The notes below the pieces were generated by a model. The model was not told the origin of the DNA. It ran no database searches and saw nothing but the letters and a program-made list of their open reading frames with translations. Position numbers and translations under genes: made by a program. From Calliopsis andreniformis (taxonomy: Eukaryota; Arthropoda; Insecta; Hymenoptera; Andrenidae): 64,000 nt of DNA. This document shows positions 25,325 to 37,540 of this stretch, piece by piece; the stretch's first letter is position 1; each line of letters begins with the position of its first letter. Where the stretch lies: assembly GCF_051401765.1 (NCBI RefSeq), contig NW_027480481.1:2480001-2544000 (forward strand), written 5' to 3'.

Positions 25325-27654
25325 CAATACCCAATCCTCAGTCTTCAATCCTCAATCCTCAATCCCCAATCCTCAATACTCATTCTTCAATCCTCAACAC
25401 CCAATCCTCAATCTTCAATCCTCAATCCTCAATCCCCAATCCTCAATCCTCATTCTTCAATCCTCAACACCCAATCCTCAATCTTCAATCCTCAATCCTC
25501 AATCATCAATACTCAAACCTCACTCCTCAATACACAACTATCAATCCTCATCCTCATTCCTCAATCCTCAATCGTTAATCCTCTATCCTCAATCCTCAAC
25601 CCCCAATCCTCAATGTTCAACCCTCAATCCTCAATCTTCAATCTTCAATCCTCAATACCCAATCCTCAATCTTCAATCCTCAATCCTCAGTCCTCAAACC
25701 TCAATTCTGAATCCTCAATCCTGAATCCCCAATCTTCAGCGCTCAGTCCTCAACAATCAGTTGTCATTCCTCAATCCTCAATAGAATATCCTCAATTCAC
25801 AGCTTTCAATACTCAATACTCAATCTGCAATCTTAAAATGTGTATCCACAAACATCAATTTTCACCACTCAAACCTCGGCACTCATTCCTCAATGTTCAA
25901 TCCTCAATCCTCAGCTCTCAATCATCGATCCTCAATACTGAACCTACAATCCTCAATCCTCAATTCTCAATCCTCAATCCTCAACCCCCATTCTTCAATC
26001 CTCAGTTCCCAATCCTCAATCTTCAATCCTCAATCCTCAATCCTCAATTCTCAATTCTCAATCCTCAATCCTCAATCCTCAATCCTCATACCTCAAACAT
26101 CAATATTAAACCCTCAGTCCTCGTCCTCAATCCACAAACCTCAATCCTCAACCCTCAATTCTCAATCCTGAATCTTCAATCCCCAATAATCAATCTTCAA
26201 ACCTCAATCCTCAATCCTCAATCCTGAATCCTCAATCCTCATTCCTCAATCTTCAATCCACAATCCCCAATCGTCAGTTCGCAATCCTCAATCCTCAATC
26301 CTCAGACCTCAGGCATCAATACTCAACCCTCAGTCCTCGTCCTCAATCCACAACCCTCAATCCACAATCCTCAATATTCATTCATCAATATTCAACCTTC
26401 TATCCTCATTCCTCAATCCCCAATCCTCAATCCACAATCCTCAATGTTCAATCCCTAATCATCAATCCTCATTCTTCAATCCCCAGTACCCAATCCTCAA
26501 TCTTCAATCCTCAATCCTCAATCCTCAATCCTCAATCCTCAATCCTCAATCCTCAATCCTCAGTTCGCAATCCTCAATCTTCAATCCTCAATACTCAATC
26601 TTCAATCCTCAATCCTAAATCCCCAATCCTCAATCCTCATTCTTCAATCCTCAACACCCAATCCTCAATCTTCAATCCTCAATCCTCAATCCTCAATTCT
26701 CAATCCTCAATCCTCAATCCTCAGACCTCAAACATCAACACTCAACCCTCAGTCCTCGACCTCAATCCACAGCCCTCAATCCTCGATCCTCAATCTTCAA
26801 TCATCAATATTCAACCTTCAATCCTCAATCATCAGTCCTCAATACTCAAACCTCACTCCTCAATACTCAACTGTCAATCCTCAATTCTCAATACTCAATA
26901 TAATATGAGGAAATTCTCAGGATTCAATACTCAAACCTCAACCCTCAATAATCAGCCCTCATCCTCAATCCTCAATCCTCAAACCTCAACCCTCAATCTT
27001 CAATCCTCAATCCTCAATCCTCAATCCTCAACCTTCAATCCTCAATACTCAATCCCCAATTCTCAATCCTCAATCTTCAATCCCCAATACTCAATCCTCA
27101 ATCCTCAATCCTCAATCCTGTATCCTCAATCCTCAATCCTCAATTTTCACTCTTCAATCCTCAATCCTCAATCGTCAATCCTCGATCCTCAATCGTCAGT
27201 CTTCAATCCTCAATACTCAATCTTCAATCCTCAATTCTCAGTCCTCAGCCCTCAAACCTCAATCCTCAACCCTAAGACCTCATCCTCAAACCTCAATTAT
27301 CAATCCTCAATCCTCAATCTTCAATCCTCAATACTCAATCTTCAATCCTCAATCCTCAGTCCTCAAACCTCAATTCTGAATCCTCAATACTCAATCTTCA
27401 ATCCTCAATCTTCAGTCCTCAATACTCAACTATCAGTCCTCAATACTCAATACTCAATCCTCAATCCTCATTCTTCAATCCTCAATACACAATCCTCAAT
27501 CTTCAATCCTCATTCCTCAATCCTCATTCCTCAATCCTCATTCTTCAATCCTCAACACCCAATCCTCAATCTTCAATCCTCAATCCTCAATCCTCAGACC
27601 TCAATCCTCAATCTTCAATCCTCAATACTCAATCTTCAATCTTCAATCCTCAAT

Positions 27655-28688
27655 CCTCAATCCTCAATTCTCAATCCTCAAACCCCAGTCCTCAGTCCTC
27701 AAACTTCAATGCACAAACCTTAGCCCACATCGTCAGTCCTCAATCCTCAATCCTCAATCTTCAATCCTCAATCCTCATACCTCAAACATCAACACTCAAC
27801 CCACAGTCCTCGTCCTCAGTCCACAACCCTCAATCCTCGACCTCAATCTTCAATCCTCATTCTTCCATCCTCAACACCCAATCCTCAATCTTCAATCCTC
27901 AATCCTTAATCCTCAATTCTGAATCCTCAATCCTCAATCCTCAGACCTCAAGCATCAATACTCAAGCCTCAGTCCTCGTCCTCAATCCACAACCATCAAT
28001 CCTCAATCCTCAATCTTCAATCATCAATATTCAATCTTCAGTCCTCAATCCTAAATCCTCAATCCTCAATCCTTAATCCTCAATTTTCAATCCGCAATAC
28101 CCAATCCTCAATCTTCAATCCTCAATCCTCAATCCTCAATCCTCAATCCTCGATCCTCAATCCTCAATCCTCAGTCCTCAAAACTCAAACCTGAATCCTC
28201 AATCCTGAATCCTCAACTTTCAGAACTCAGTCCTCAACAATCAGTTGCCAATTCTCAATCCTCAATAGAATATAATCAACTCACAGTTTTCAATACTCAA
28301 TACTCAATCTGCAATCTTCAAATTTCTATCCACAAACATCAATTCTCATCACTCAACCCTCAACACTCAGTCCCCAATCCTCAATCTTCAATCCTCAATA
28401 CTCAATCCTCAATTTTCACTCTTCAATCCTCAATCCTCAATCGTCAATCCTCGATCCTCAATCGTCAGTCTTCAATCCTCAATACTCAATCTTCAATCCT
28501 CAATGCTCAATCCTCAATCCTCAAACCTGATTCTACAATCCTCAATGCCCAATCCTCTATCTTCAATCCTCAATCGTCAATCCTCAATACTCAATCCTCA
28601 ATCCTCACTCTTCAATCCTCAATACTCAATCTTCAATCGTCAATACTCAATCTTCAATCCTCAATCCTCAATCCTCAATCCTCAATTC
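27655..28688 (+). repeat. 1.03-kb dispersed block, copy 2
   Basis: Copy of 20135-21168 shifted by 7,520. It shares the CCACAGTCC variant (27,801) that the 23-kb copy lacks, so this and the 20-kb block are closer relatives. A diverged module is at about 28237-28373. Confidence 0.78.
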
Positions 28689-30090
28689 TCATTCTTCAAT
28701 CCTCAACACCCAATCCTCAATCTTCAATCCTCAATCCTCAATCCTCATTCCTCAATCCTCAATCCTCATTCTACAATCCTCAATACCCAATCCTCAATCT
28801 TCAATCGTCAATCCTCAATCCTCAATTCTCAAACCTCAATCCTCAGTCCTCAGCCCTCAAACCTCAATCCTCAAACCTCAGCCCTCATTCTCAATCCTCA
28901 ATCCTCAATTCTCAGTCCTCAGCCCACAAACCTCAATCCTCAACCCTCAGCCCTCATCCTCAATCCTCAATCCTCAATTCTCAATCCTCAAACCTCAAAC
29001 CTCAATCATCTAGCGACAGTCCTAGTCCTCAATCCTCAGCCCTCAATCCTCAATCCTCAATCTTCAATCCTCAATATTCAACATTCAATACTCAATCCTC
29101 TATCCTCAGTCATCAATACTCAATCCTCAATCGTCAATCCTCAATCCCCCATCCTCAATCTTCAAACCTCAATCCTCAATCCTCAATTCTCAATCCTCAA
29201 TCTTCAATCCCCAATAATCAATCTTCAATCCTCAATCCTCAATCCTCAATCCTGAATCCTCAATCCTCATTCCTCAATCTTCAATCCACAATCCGCAATC
29301 CTCAGTTCGCAATCATCAATCCTCAATCCTCAGACCTCAGGCATCAATACTCAACCCACAATCCTCGTCCTCAATCCACAACCCTCAATCCTCAATCCTC
29401 AATATTCATTCATCAATATTCAACCTTCTATCCTCAATCCTCAATCCTCAATCCTCAATCCTCAATCCTCAATCCTCAATGTTCAATCCGCAATACCCAA
29501 TGCTCAATCTTCAATCCTCAATGCTCAATCCTCAATCCTCAATCCTCAGTCCTCAATCCACAATCATCAATCCTCAATCCCCAATCCTCAATCTTCAATC
29601 CTCAATCCTCAATACTCAATCCTCAATCCTCAATCTTCAACCCTCAATACTCAATCTTCCATCCTCAATCCTCAATCCTCAATTCTCAATCCTCAATCCT
29701 CAATCCTCAACCCTCAATCTTCAATCCTCATTCTACAATCCTCAATGCCCAATCCTCTATCTTCAATCCTCAATCGTCAATCCTCAATACTCAATACTCA
29801 ATCCTCAATCGTCAGGCTTCAATCCTCAATACTCAATCTTCAATCCTCAATCCTCAATCCTCATTCCTCAGTCCTCATTCTTCAATCCTCAATACCCAAT
29901 CCTCAATCTTGAATCTTCAACCCTCAAACCTCAATTCTCAATCCTCAATCCTCAGTCCTCAGAACTCAAAAATCAATCCTCAACCCTCAGCCCTCATCCT
30001 CAATCCTCAATCCTCAATCTTCAATCCTCAGTCCTCAATCCTCATGCCTCAATCCTCAATGCTCATTCCTCAATCCTCAATCCTCAGACC

Positions 30091-31296
30091 TCAAACATCA
30101 ACACTCAACCCTCAGTCCTCGACCTCAATCCACAGCCCTCAATCCTCGATCCTCAATCTTCAATCATCAATATTCAACCTTCAATCCTCAATCCTCAGTC
30201 CTCAATACTCAAACCTCACTCCTCAATACTCAACTGTCAATCCTCAATTCTCAATACTCAATATAATAGCCTGAATTCTCAGGATTCAATACTCAAACCT
30301 CAACCCTCAATAATCAGCCCTCATCCTCAATCCTCAATCCTCAATCCTCAACCCTCAATCTTCAATCCTCAATCCTCAATCCTCAATCCTCAACCTTCAA
30401 TCCTCAATACTCAATCCCCGATTCTCAATCCTCAATCTTCAATCCCCAATACACAATCCTCAATCCTCAATCCTCAATCCTGTATCCTCAATCCTCAATC
30501 CTCAATTTTCACTCTTCAATCCTCAATCCTCAATCGTCAATCCTTGATCCTCAATCGTCAGTCTTCAATCCTCAATACTCAATCTTCAATCCTCAATGCT
30601 GAATCCTCAATCCTCAAACCTCATTCTACAATCCTCAATGCCCAATCCTCTATCTTCAATCCTCAATCGTCAATCCTCAATACTCAATCCTCAATCCTCA
30701 CTCTTCAATCCTCAATACTCAATCTTCAATCCTCAATACTCAATCTTCAATCCTCAATCCTCAATCCTCAATCCTCAATCCTCAATTCTCATTCTTCAAT
30801 CCTCAACACCCAATCCTCAATCTTCAATCCTCAATCCTCAATCCTCAATCCTCAATCCTCAATCCTCATTCTACAATCCTCAATACCCAATCCTCAATCT
30901 TCAATCGTCAATCCTCAATCCTCAATTCTCAAACCTCAATCCTCAGTCCTCAGCCCTCAAACCTCAATCCTCAAACCTCAGCCCTCATTCTCAATCCTCA
31001 ATCCTCAATTCTCAGTCCTCAGCCCTCAAACCTCAATCCTCAACCCTAAGACCTCATCCTCAATCCTCAATTATCAATCCTCAATCCTCATTCTTCAATC
31101 CTCAATACTCAATACTCAATCCTCAATCCTCAGTCCTCAGTCCTCAAACCTCAATCCTCAATCCTCAGCCCTCATCCTCAATCCTCTATCCTCAATTCTC
31201 AATCCTCAATGTTCAATCCTCAATACCCAATCCTCAGTCTTCAATCCTCAATCCTCAATCCTCAATTCTCAATCCTCAATCCTCAATCCTCAGACC
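30091..31296 (+). repeat. 1206-bp higher-order repeat, unit 1 of the 30-34 kb run
   Basis: Begins at TCAAACATCAACACTC; the next two units begin at 31,297 and 32,503, exactly 1,206 bases apart. I parsed this unit fully: 173 monomers, five of them six bases long (TCGACC, TCATCC, TCATTC, TCATCC, TCATCC), giving 1,206. The dyad CCTGAATTCTCAGG is at 30270-30283, once per unit. Just upstream (about 30,067) the sequence switches from the CAATGCTCATTCC string of the 8.6-kb region, which marks a rearrangement breakpoint. Confidence 0.92.
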
Positions 31297-32502
31297 TCAA
31301 ACATCAACACTCAACCCTCAGTCCTCGACCTCAATCCACAGCCCTCAATCCTCGATCCTCAATCTTCAATCATCAATATTCATCCTTCAATCCTCAATCC
31401 TCAGTCCTCAATACTCAAACCTCACTCCTCAATACTCAACTGTCAATCCTCAATTCTCAATACTCAATATAATAGCCTGAATTCTCAGGATTCAATACTC
31501 AAACCTCAACCCTCAATAATCAGCCCTCATCCTCAATCCTCAATCCTCAATCCTCAACCCTCAATCTTCAATCCTCAATCCTCAATCCTCAATCCTCAAC
31601 CTTCAATCCTCAATACTCAATCCCCAATTCTCAATCCTCAATCTTCCATCCCCAATACACAATCCTCAATCCTCAATCCTCAATCCTGTATCCTCAATCC
31701 TCAATCCTCAATTTTCACTCTTCAATCCTCAATCCTCAATCGTCAATCCTTGATCCTCAATCGTCAGTCTTCAATCCTCAATACTCAATCTTCAATCCTC
31801 AATGCTGAATCCTCAATCCTCAAACCTCATTCTACAATCCTCAATGCCCAATCCTCTATCTTCAATCCTCAATCGTCAATCCTCAATACTCAATCCTCAA
31901 TCCTCACTCTTCAATCCTCAATACTCAATCTTCAATCCTCAATACTCAATCTTCAATCCTCAATCCTCAATCCTCAATCCTCAATCCTCAATTCTCATTC
32001 TTCAATCCTCAACACCCAATCCTCAATCTTCAATCCTCAATCCTCAATCCTCAATCCTCAATCCTCAATCCTCATTCTACAATCCTCAATACCCAATCCT
32101 CAATCTTCAATCGTCAATCCTCAATCCTCAATTCTCAAACCTCAATCCTCAGTCCTCAGCCCTCAAACCTCAATCCTCAAACCTCAGCCCTCATTCTCAA
32201 TCCTCAATCCTCAATTCTCAGTCCTCAGCCCTCAAACCTCAATCCTCAACCCTAAGACCTCATCCTCAATCCTCAATTATCAATCCTCAATCCTCATTCT
32301 TCAATCCTCAATACTCAATACTCAATCCTCAATCCTCAGTCCTCAGTCCTCAAACCTCAATCCTCAATCCTCAGCCCTCATCCTCAATCCTCTATCCTCA
32401 ATTCTCAATCCTCAATGTTCAATCCTCAATACCCAATCCTCAGTCTTCAATCCTCAATCCTCAATCCTCAATTCTCAATCCTCAATCCTCAATCCTCAGA
32501 CC
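31297..32502 (+). repeat. 1206-bp higher-order repeat, unit 2
   Basis: Almost identical to the preceding unit. Unit-specific changes are ATTCATCCTTC (near 31,379) for ATTCAACCTTC and CAATCTTCCATCC for CAATCTTCAATCC (near 31,642). Unit 3 shares both changes, so units 2 and 3 arose from each other after splitting from unit 1. Dyad at 31476-31489. Confidence 0.92.
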
Positions 32503-33820
32503 TCAAACATCAACACTCAACCCTCAGTCCTCGACCTCAATCCACAGCCCTCAATCCTCGATCCTCAATCTTCAATCATCAATATTCATCCTTCAATCCT
32601 CAATCCTCAGTCCTCAATACTCAAACCTCACTCCTCAATACTCAACTGTCAATCCTCAATTCTCAATACTCAATATAATAGCCTGAATTCTCAGGATTCA
32701 ATACTCAAACCTCAACCCTCAATAATCAGCCCTCATCCTCAATCCTCAATCCTCAATCCTCAACCCTCAATCTTCAATCCTCAATCCTCAATCCTCAATC
32801 CTCAACCTTCAATCCTCAATACTCAATCCCCAATTCTCAATCCTCAATCTTCCATCCCCAATACACAATCCTCAATCCTCAATCCTCAATCCTGTATCCT
32901 CAATCCTCAATCCTCAATTTTCACTCTTCAATCCTCAATCCTCAATCGTCAATCCTTGATCCTCAATCGTCAGTCTTCAATCCTCAATACTCAATCTTCA
33001 ATCCTCAATGCTGAATCCTCAATCCTCAAACCTCATTCTACAATCCTCAATGCCCAATCCTCTATCTTCAATCCTCAATCGTCAATCCTCAATACTCAAT
33101 CCTCAATCCTCACTCTTCAATCCTCAATACTCAATCTTCAATCCTCAATACTCAATCTTCAATCCTCAATCCTCAATCCTCAATCCTCAATCCTCAATTC
33201 TCATTCTTCAATCCTCAACACCCAATCCTCAATCTTCAATCCTCAATCCTCAATCCTCAATCCTCAATCCTCAATCCTCATTCTACAATCCTCAATACCC
33301 AATCCTCAATCTTCAATCGTCAATCCTCAATCCTCAATTCTCAAACCTCAATCCTCAGTCCTCAGCCCTCAAACCTCAATCCTCAAACCTCAGCCCTCAT
33401 TCTCAATCCTCAATCCTCAATTCTCAGTCCTCAGCCCTCAAACCTCAATCCTCAACCCTAAGATCTCATCCTCAATCCTCAATTATCAATCCTCAATCCT
33501 CAATCTTCAATCCTCAATACTCAATCTTCAATCCTCAATCCTCAGTCCTCAAACCTCAATTCTGAATCCTCAATACTCAATCTTCAATCCTCAATCTTCA
33601 GTCCTCAATACTCAACTATCAGTCCTCAATACACAATACTCAATCCTCAATCCTCAGTCCTCAGTCCTCAAACCTCAATCCTCAATCCTCAGCCCTCATC
33701 CTCAATCCTCTATCCTCAATTCTCAATCCTCAATGTTCAATCCTCAATACCCAATCCTCAGTCTTCAATCCTCAATCCTCAATCCTCAATTCTCAATCCT
33801 CAATCCTCAATCCTCAGACC
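32503..33820 (+). repeat. 1206-bp higher-order repeat, unit 3 (expanded to 1318)
   Basis: Matches unit 2 closely up to about 33.5 kb, then carries an extra 112 bases (16 heptamers) before the next TCAAACATCAACACTC at 33,821. The extra segment is the TCAATTC TGAATCC and TCAACTA TCAGTCC string seen at the end of the 11.8- and 17.4-kb units. Dyad at 32682-32695. Confidence 0.88.
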
Positions 33821-35150
33821 TCAAACATCAACACTCAACCCTCAGTCCTCGACCTCAATCCACAGCCCTCAATCCTCGATCCTCAATCTTCAATCATCAA
33901 TATTCAACCTTCAATCCTCAATCCTCAGTCCTCAATACTCAAACCTCACTCCTCAATACTCAACTCTCAATCCTCAATTCTCAATACTCAATATAATAGC
34001 CTGAATTCTCAGGATTCAATACTCAAACCTCAACCCTCAATAATCAGCCCTCATCCTCAATCCTCAATCCTCAACCCTCAATCTTCAATCCTCAATCCTC
34101 AATCCTCAATCCTCAACCTTCAATCCTCAATACTCAATCCCCAATTCTCAATCCTCAATCTTCAATCCCCAATACACAATCCTCAATCCTCAATCCTCAA
34201 TCCTGTATCCTCAATCCTCAATCCTCAATTTTCACTCTTCAATCCTCAATCCTCAATCGTCAATCCTTGATCCTCAATCGTCAGTCTTCAATCCTCAATA
34301 CTCAATCTTCAATCCTCAATGCTGAATCCTCAATCCTCAAACCTCATTCTACAATCCTCAATGCCCAATCCTCTATCTTCAATCCTCAATCGTCAATCCT
34401 CAATACTCAATCCTCAATCCTCACTCTTCAATCCTCAATACTCAATCTTCAATCCTCAATACTCAATCTTCAATCCTCAATCCTCAATCCTCAATCCTCA
34501 ATCCTCAATTCTCATACTTCAATCCTCAACACCCAATCCTCAATCTTCAATCCTCAATCCTCAATCCTCAATCCTCAATCCTCAATCCTCATTCTACAAT
34601 CCTCAATACCCAATCCTCAGTCTTCAATCGTCAATCCTCAATCCTCAATTCTCAAACCTCAATCCTCAGTCCTCAGCCCTCAAACCTCAATCCTCAAACC
34701 TCAGCCCTCATTCTCAATCCTCAATCCTCAATTCTCAGTCCTCAGCCCTCAAACCTCAATCCTCAACCATAAGACCTCATCCTCAATCCTCAATTATCAA
34801 TCCTCAATCCTCATTCTTCAATCCTCAATACTCAATACTCAATCCTCAATCCTCAGTCCTCAGTCCTCAATCCTCAATCCTCATTCTACAATCCTCAATA
34901 CCCAATCCTCAATCTTCAATCGTCAATCCTCAATCCTCAATTCTCAAACCTCAATCCTCAGTCCTCAGCCCTCAAACCTCAATCCTCAAACCTCAGCCCT
35001 CATTGTCAATCCTCAATCCTCAATTCTCAGTCCTCAGCCCTCAAACCTCAATCCTCAACCCTAAGACCTCATCCTCAATCCTCAATTATCAATCCTCAAT
35101 CCTCATTCTTCAATCCTCAATACTCAATACTCAATCCTCAATCCTCAATC
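33821..35150 (+). repeat. 1206-bp higher-order repeat, terminal unit
   Basis: Starts as the others (dyad at 34000-34013) and differs by one missing heptamer upstream of TCAACCCTCAATCTTC and by TCATACTTC for TCATTCTTC (near 34,514). At about 34.87 kb a 0.25-kb section (TCATTCT ACAATCC through TAAGACC TCATCC) is repeated, after which domain II strings begin. Confidence 0.82.
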
Positions 35151-35779
35151 CCCAATCCTCAATCCTCAATCCTGAATCATCAATCCTCAATCCTCAATCT
35201 TCAATCCTGAATCCTCAATCGTCAATCTTCAATCCTCAATACTCAATCTTCAATCCTCAATCCTCAATCCTCAATTCTCAGTCCTCAATCCTCAATCCTC
35301 AGACCTCAAACATCAATACTCAACCCTCAGTCCCCGTCCTCAATCAACAACCCTCAATTCTCAATACTCAGTCCTCAAACCTCAATCATCAATCCTCAGA
35401 CCTCAATCCTCAACCGTCAGTACTCGTCCTCAATCGTCAACACTCAATCCTCAATCCTCAATCTTCAATCCTCAAAATTCAATCCTCAGTCCTCAATCTT
35501 CAATCCTCAATCCTCAATCCTCAAACCTCAATGTTCAATCCTCAATACTCAATCTTCAATCTTCAACCCTCAATTCTCAATCCTCAAGACTCAATACTCA
35601 ATACTCAATCGTCAATCCTCAATCTCCAATCCTCAATCTTGAATCCTCAGTCCTCAATCCTCAATCCTCAATCCTCAGTCCTCAATCTTCAGTCATCAAT
35701 ACTCAATCTTCAATCCTCAATCCTCAATCCTCAATCCCCAATCCTCAATCCTCAATCCTCAATCCCCAATCCTCAATCT

Positions 35780-36720
35780 TCAATCCTCAATACTCATTCG
35801 TCAATCTTCAATCCTCAATACTCAATCTTCAATCCTCAATCCTCAATCCTCAATCCTCAATCCTCATTCTTCAAACCTCAATACACAATCCTCAATCTTC
35901 AATACTCAATCCTCAATCCTCAATTCTCAGTCCTCAATCCTCAATCCTCAGACCTCAAACATCAATACTCAACCCTCAGTCCTCGTCCTCAATCCACAAC
36001 CCTTAATTCTCAATACTCAGTCCTCAAACCTCAATCATCAATCCTCAGACCTCAATCCTCAACCGTCAGTCCCCGTCCTCAATCCTCAAACATCAATCCT
36101 CAACCCTCAATCTTCAATCATCAATACTCAATCTTCAATCCTCAATCCGCAATCCTCAATCCTCAATCCTCAATCCTCAACATTCAACACACAACCCTCA
36201 ACCATCAATCCTCAATACTCAAACATCGACCCTCAATTCTCAATACTCAGTAGAATATCCTGAATTCCCATGATTCAATACTCAATCCTCAATATTCAAT
36301 AAACAAATCCCAATCCTCAAACATCAACTCACAACACTCAATCCTCAATACTCAGTCCTCTCTCTTCAATCCTACATCCTCAATCCTCAATCCTCAAGCG
36401 TCAATCCTCAATCCTCAATCCTCAACCCTCAATCCTCAGTCCTCAAACCTGAATCCGGAATCCTCAATCCTGAATCCTCAATCTTCAGCCGTCAGTCCTC
36501 AACAATCAATTCTCAATCCTCAATCCTCAATCTTCAATCCTCAATCCTCAATCCGCAATCCTCAATCCTCAATCTTCAATCCTCAATACTCAATCTTCTA
36601 TCCTCAATCCTCAATCCTCAATCCTCAATCCTCAATCCTCAATCCTCAATCCTCAATCCTCAATCCTCAATCGTCAATCTTCAATCCTCAATACTCAATC
36701 TTCAATCCTCAATCCTCAAT
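35780..36720 (+). repeat. Domain II unit, paired with 37.33-38.27 kb
   Basis: The string TAGAATAT followed by TGAATTCCCATGATTCA lies near 36,251-36,277 and recurs at 37,802 with a shift of 1,551. Shared markers are CATTCAACACACGACC or its ACAACC variant, TCCTCTCTCTTC, TCCTACATCC and ATCCGGAATCC. The limits are approximate. Confidence 0.65.
36261..36277. repeat. Domain II counterpart dyad TGAATTCCCATGATTCA
   Basis: At the equivalent place in domain II units the inner arms CCTGA and TCAGG are lost, but the outer arms TGAAT and ATTCA (spaced by seven bases) are kept. Sites begin at about 36261, 37812, 49892, 54326, 56240 (GACTC variant), 58539 and 61613. A further form, TGAATTCTCATGGTTGA, is at 46837. 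Confidence 0.78.
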
Positions 36721-37540
36721 CCTCAATCGTCAATCCTCATTCTTCAATCCTCAATACCCAATCCTCAATCTTCAATCCTCATTACTCAAACCTCAATCCT
36801 CAATACTCAATCCTCAATCCTCAAACTTCAATCCTCAGTCCCAAATCCTCAATCCTCAATACTCAATCCTCAATCCTCAATCTTCAATCCTCAATGCTCA
36901 ATCTTCAATCCTCAATCCTCAATCCTGAATCCTCAATCCTCATTCTTCAACCCTCAATACCCGATCCTCAATCCCCAGTCCTCAATCTTCAATCCTCAAT
37001 GGTCAATCCTCAATCCTCAATCCTCAGTCCTCAATCCTCAATCCTCAACCCTCAAACGTCAACCCTCAACCGTCAGTACTCGTCCTCAATCGTCAACACT
37101 CCATCCTCAATCCTCAATCCTCAATCCTCAATCGTCAATCTTCAATCCTCAATACTCAATCTTCAATCCTCAATCCTCAATCCTCAATCGTCAATCCTCA
37201 TTCTTCAATCCTCAATACCCAATCCTCAATCTTCAATCCTCATTACTCAAACCTCAATCCTCAATACTCAATCCTCAATCCTCAAACTTCAATCCTCAGT
37301 CCCAAATCCTCAATCCTCAATACTCAATCCTCAATCCTCAATCTTCAATCCTCAATACTCAATCTTCAATCCTCAATCCTCAATCCTCAATCCTCAATCC
37401 TCATTCTTCAATCCTCAATACACAATCCTCAATCTTCAATCCTCAATCCTCAATCCTCAATTCTCAGTCCTCAATCCTCAATCCTCAGACCTCAAACATC
37501 AATACTCAACCCTCAGTCCTCGTCCTCAATCCACAACACT

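Larger units (their letters stand above)
1..35150 (+). repeat. Satellite domain I (CCTGAATTCTCAGG subfamily)
   Basis: This domain is defined by shared variant strings: the dyad CCTGAATTCTCAGG, the hexamer-containing string TCAGTCC TCGACC, the monomers TGTATCC and TTGATCC, the string TCAATGC TGAATCC, and TAAGACC TCATCC. These recur from the left edge to about 35.1 kb and are absent or altered to the right. Internal units include 557 bp, about 1.3 kb, 1206 bp and about 5.85 kb. The right limit is approximate: the last domain I string TAAGACC TCATCC lies near 35,061-35,073, and the first domain II string (TCAGTCC followed by CCGTCC) lies near 35,330. Confidence 0.8.

Noticed and set aside
28990..29035. 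Unusual CATCTAGCGACAGTCCTAG string as a possible foreign insertion
   Set aside because: It is under 30 bases, keeps heptamer phase on both sides, and reads as a few clustered substitutions; no target-site duplication or terminal repeats were seen.
30260..30283. TATAAT-like string followed by a dyad, resembling a bacterial promoter and operator
   Set aside because: TATAAT arises from monomers TCAATAT and AATAGCC, there is no matching -35 element or gene, and the setting is eukaryotic satellite.
29479..33996. Open frame of 1505 codons, Ser/Asn/Pro/Gln-rich
   Set aside because: It consists only of degenerate SSILNPQ heptapeptides dictated by the satellite; equivalent frames are open in parallel, the start codon is a variant heptamer (TCAATGT), and there are no domains, signal peptide or codon bias separate from the repeat.
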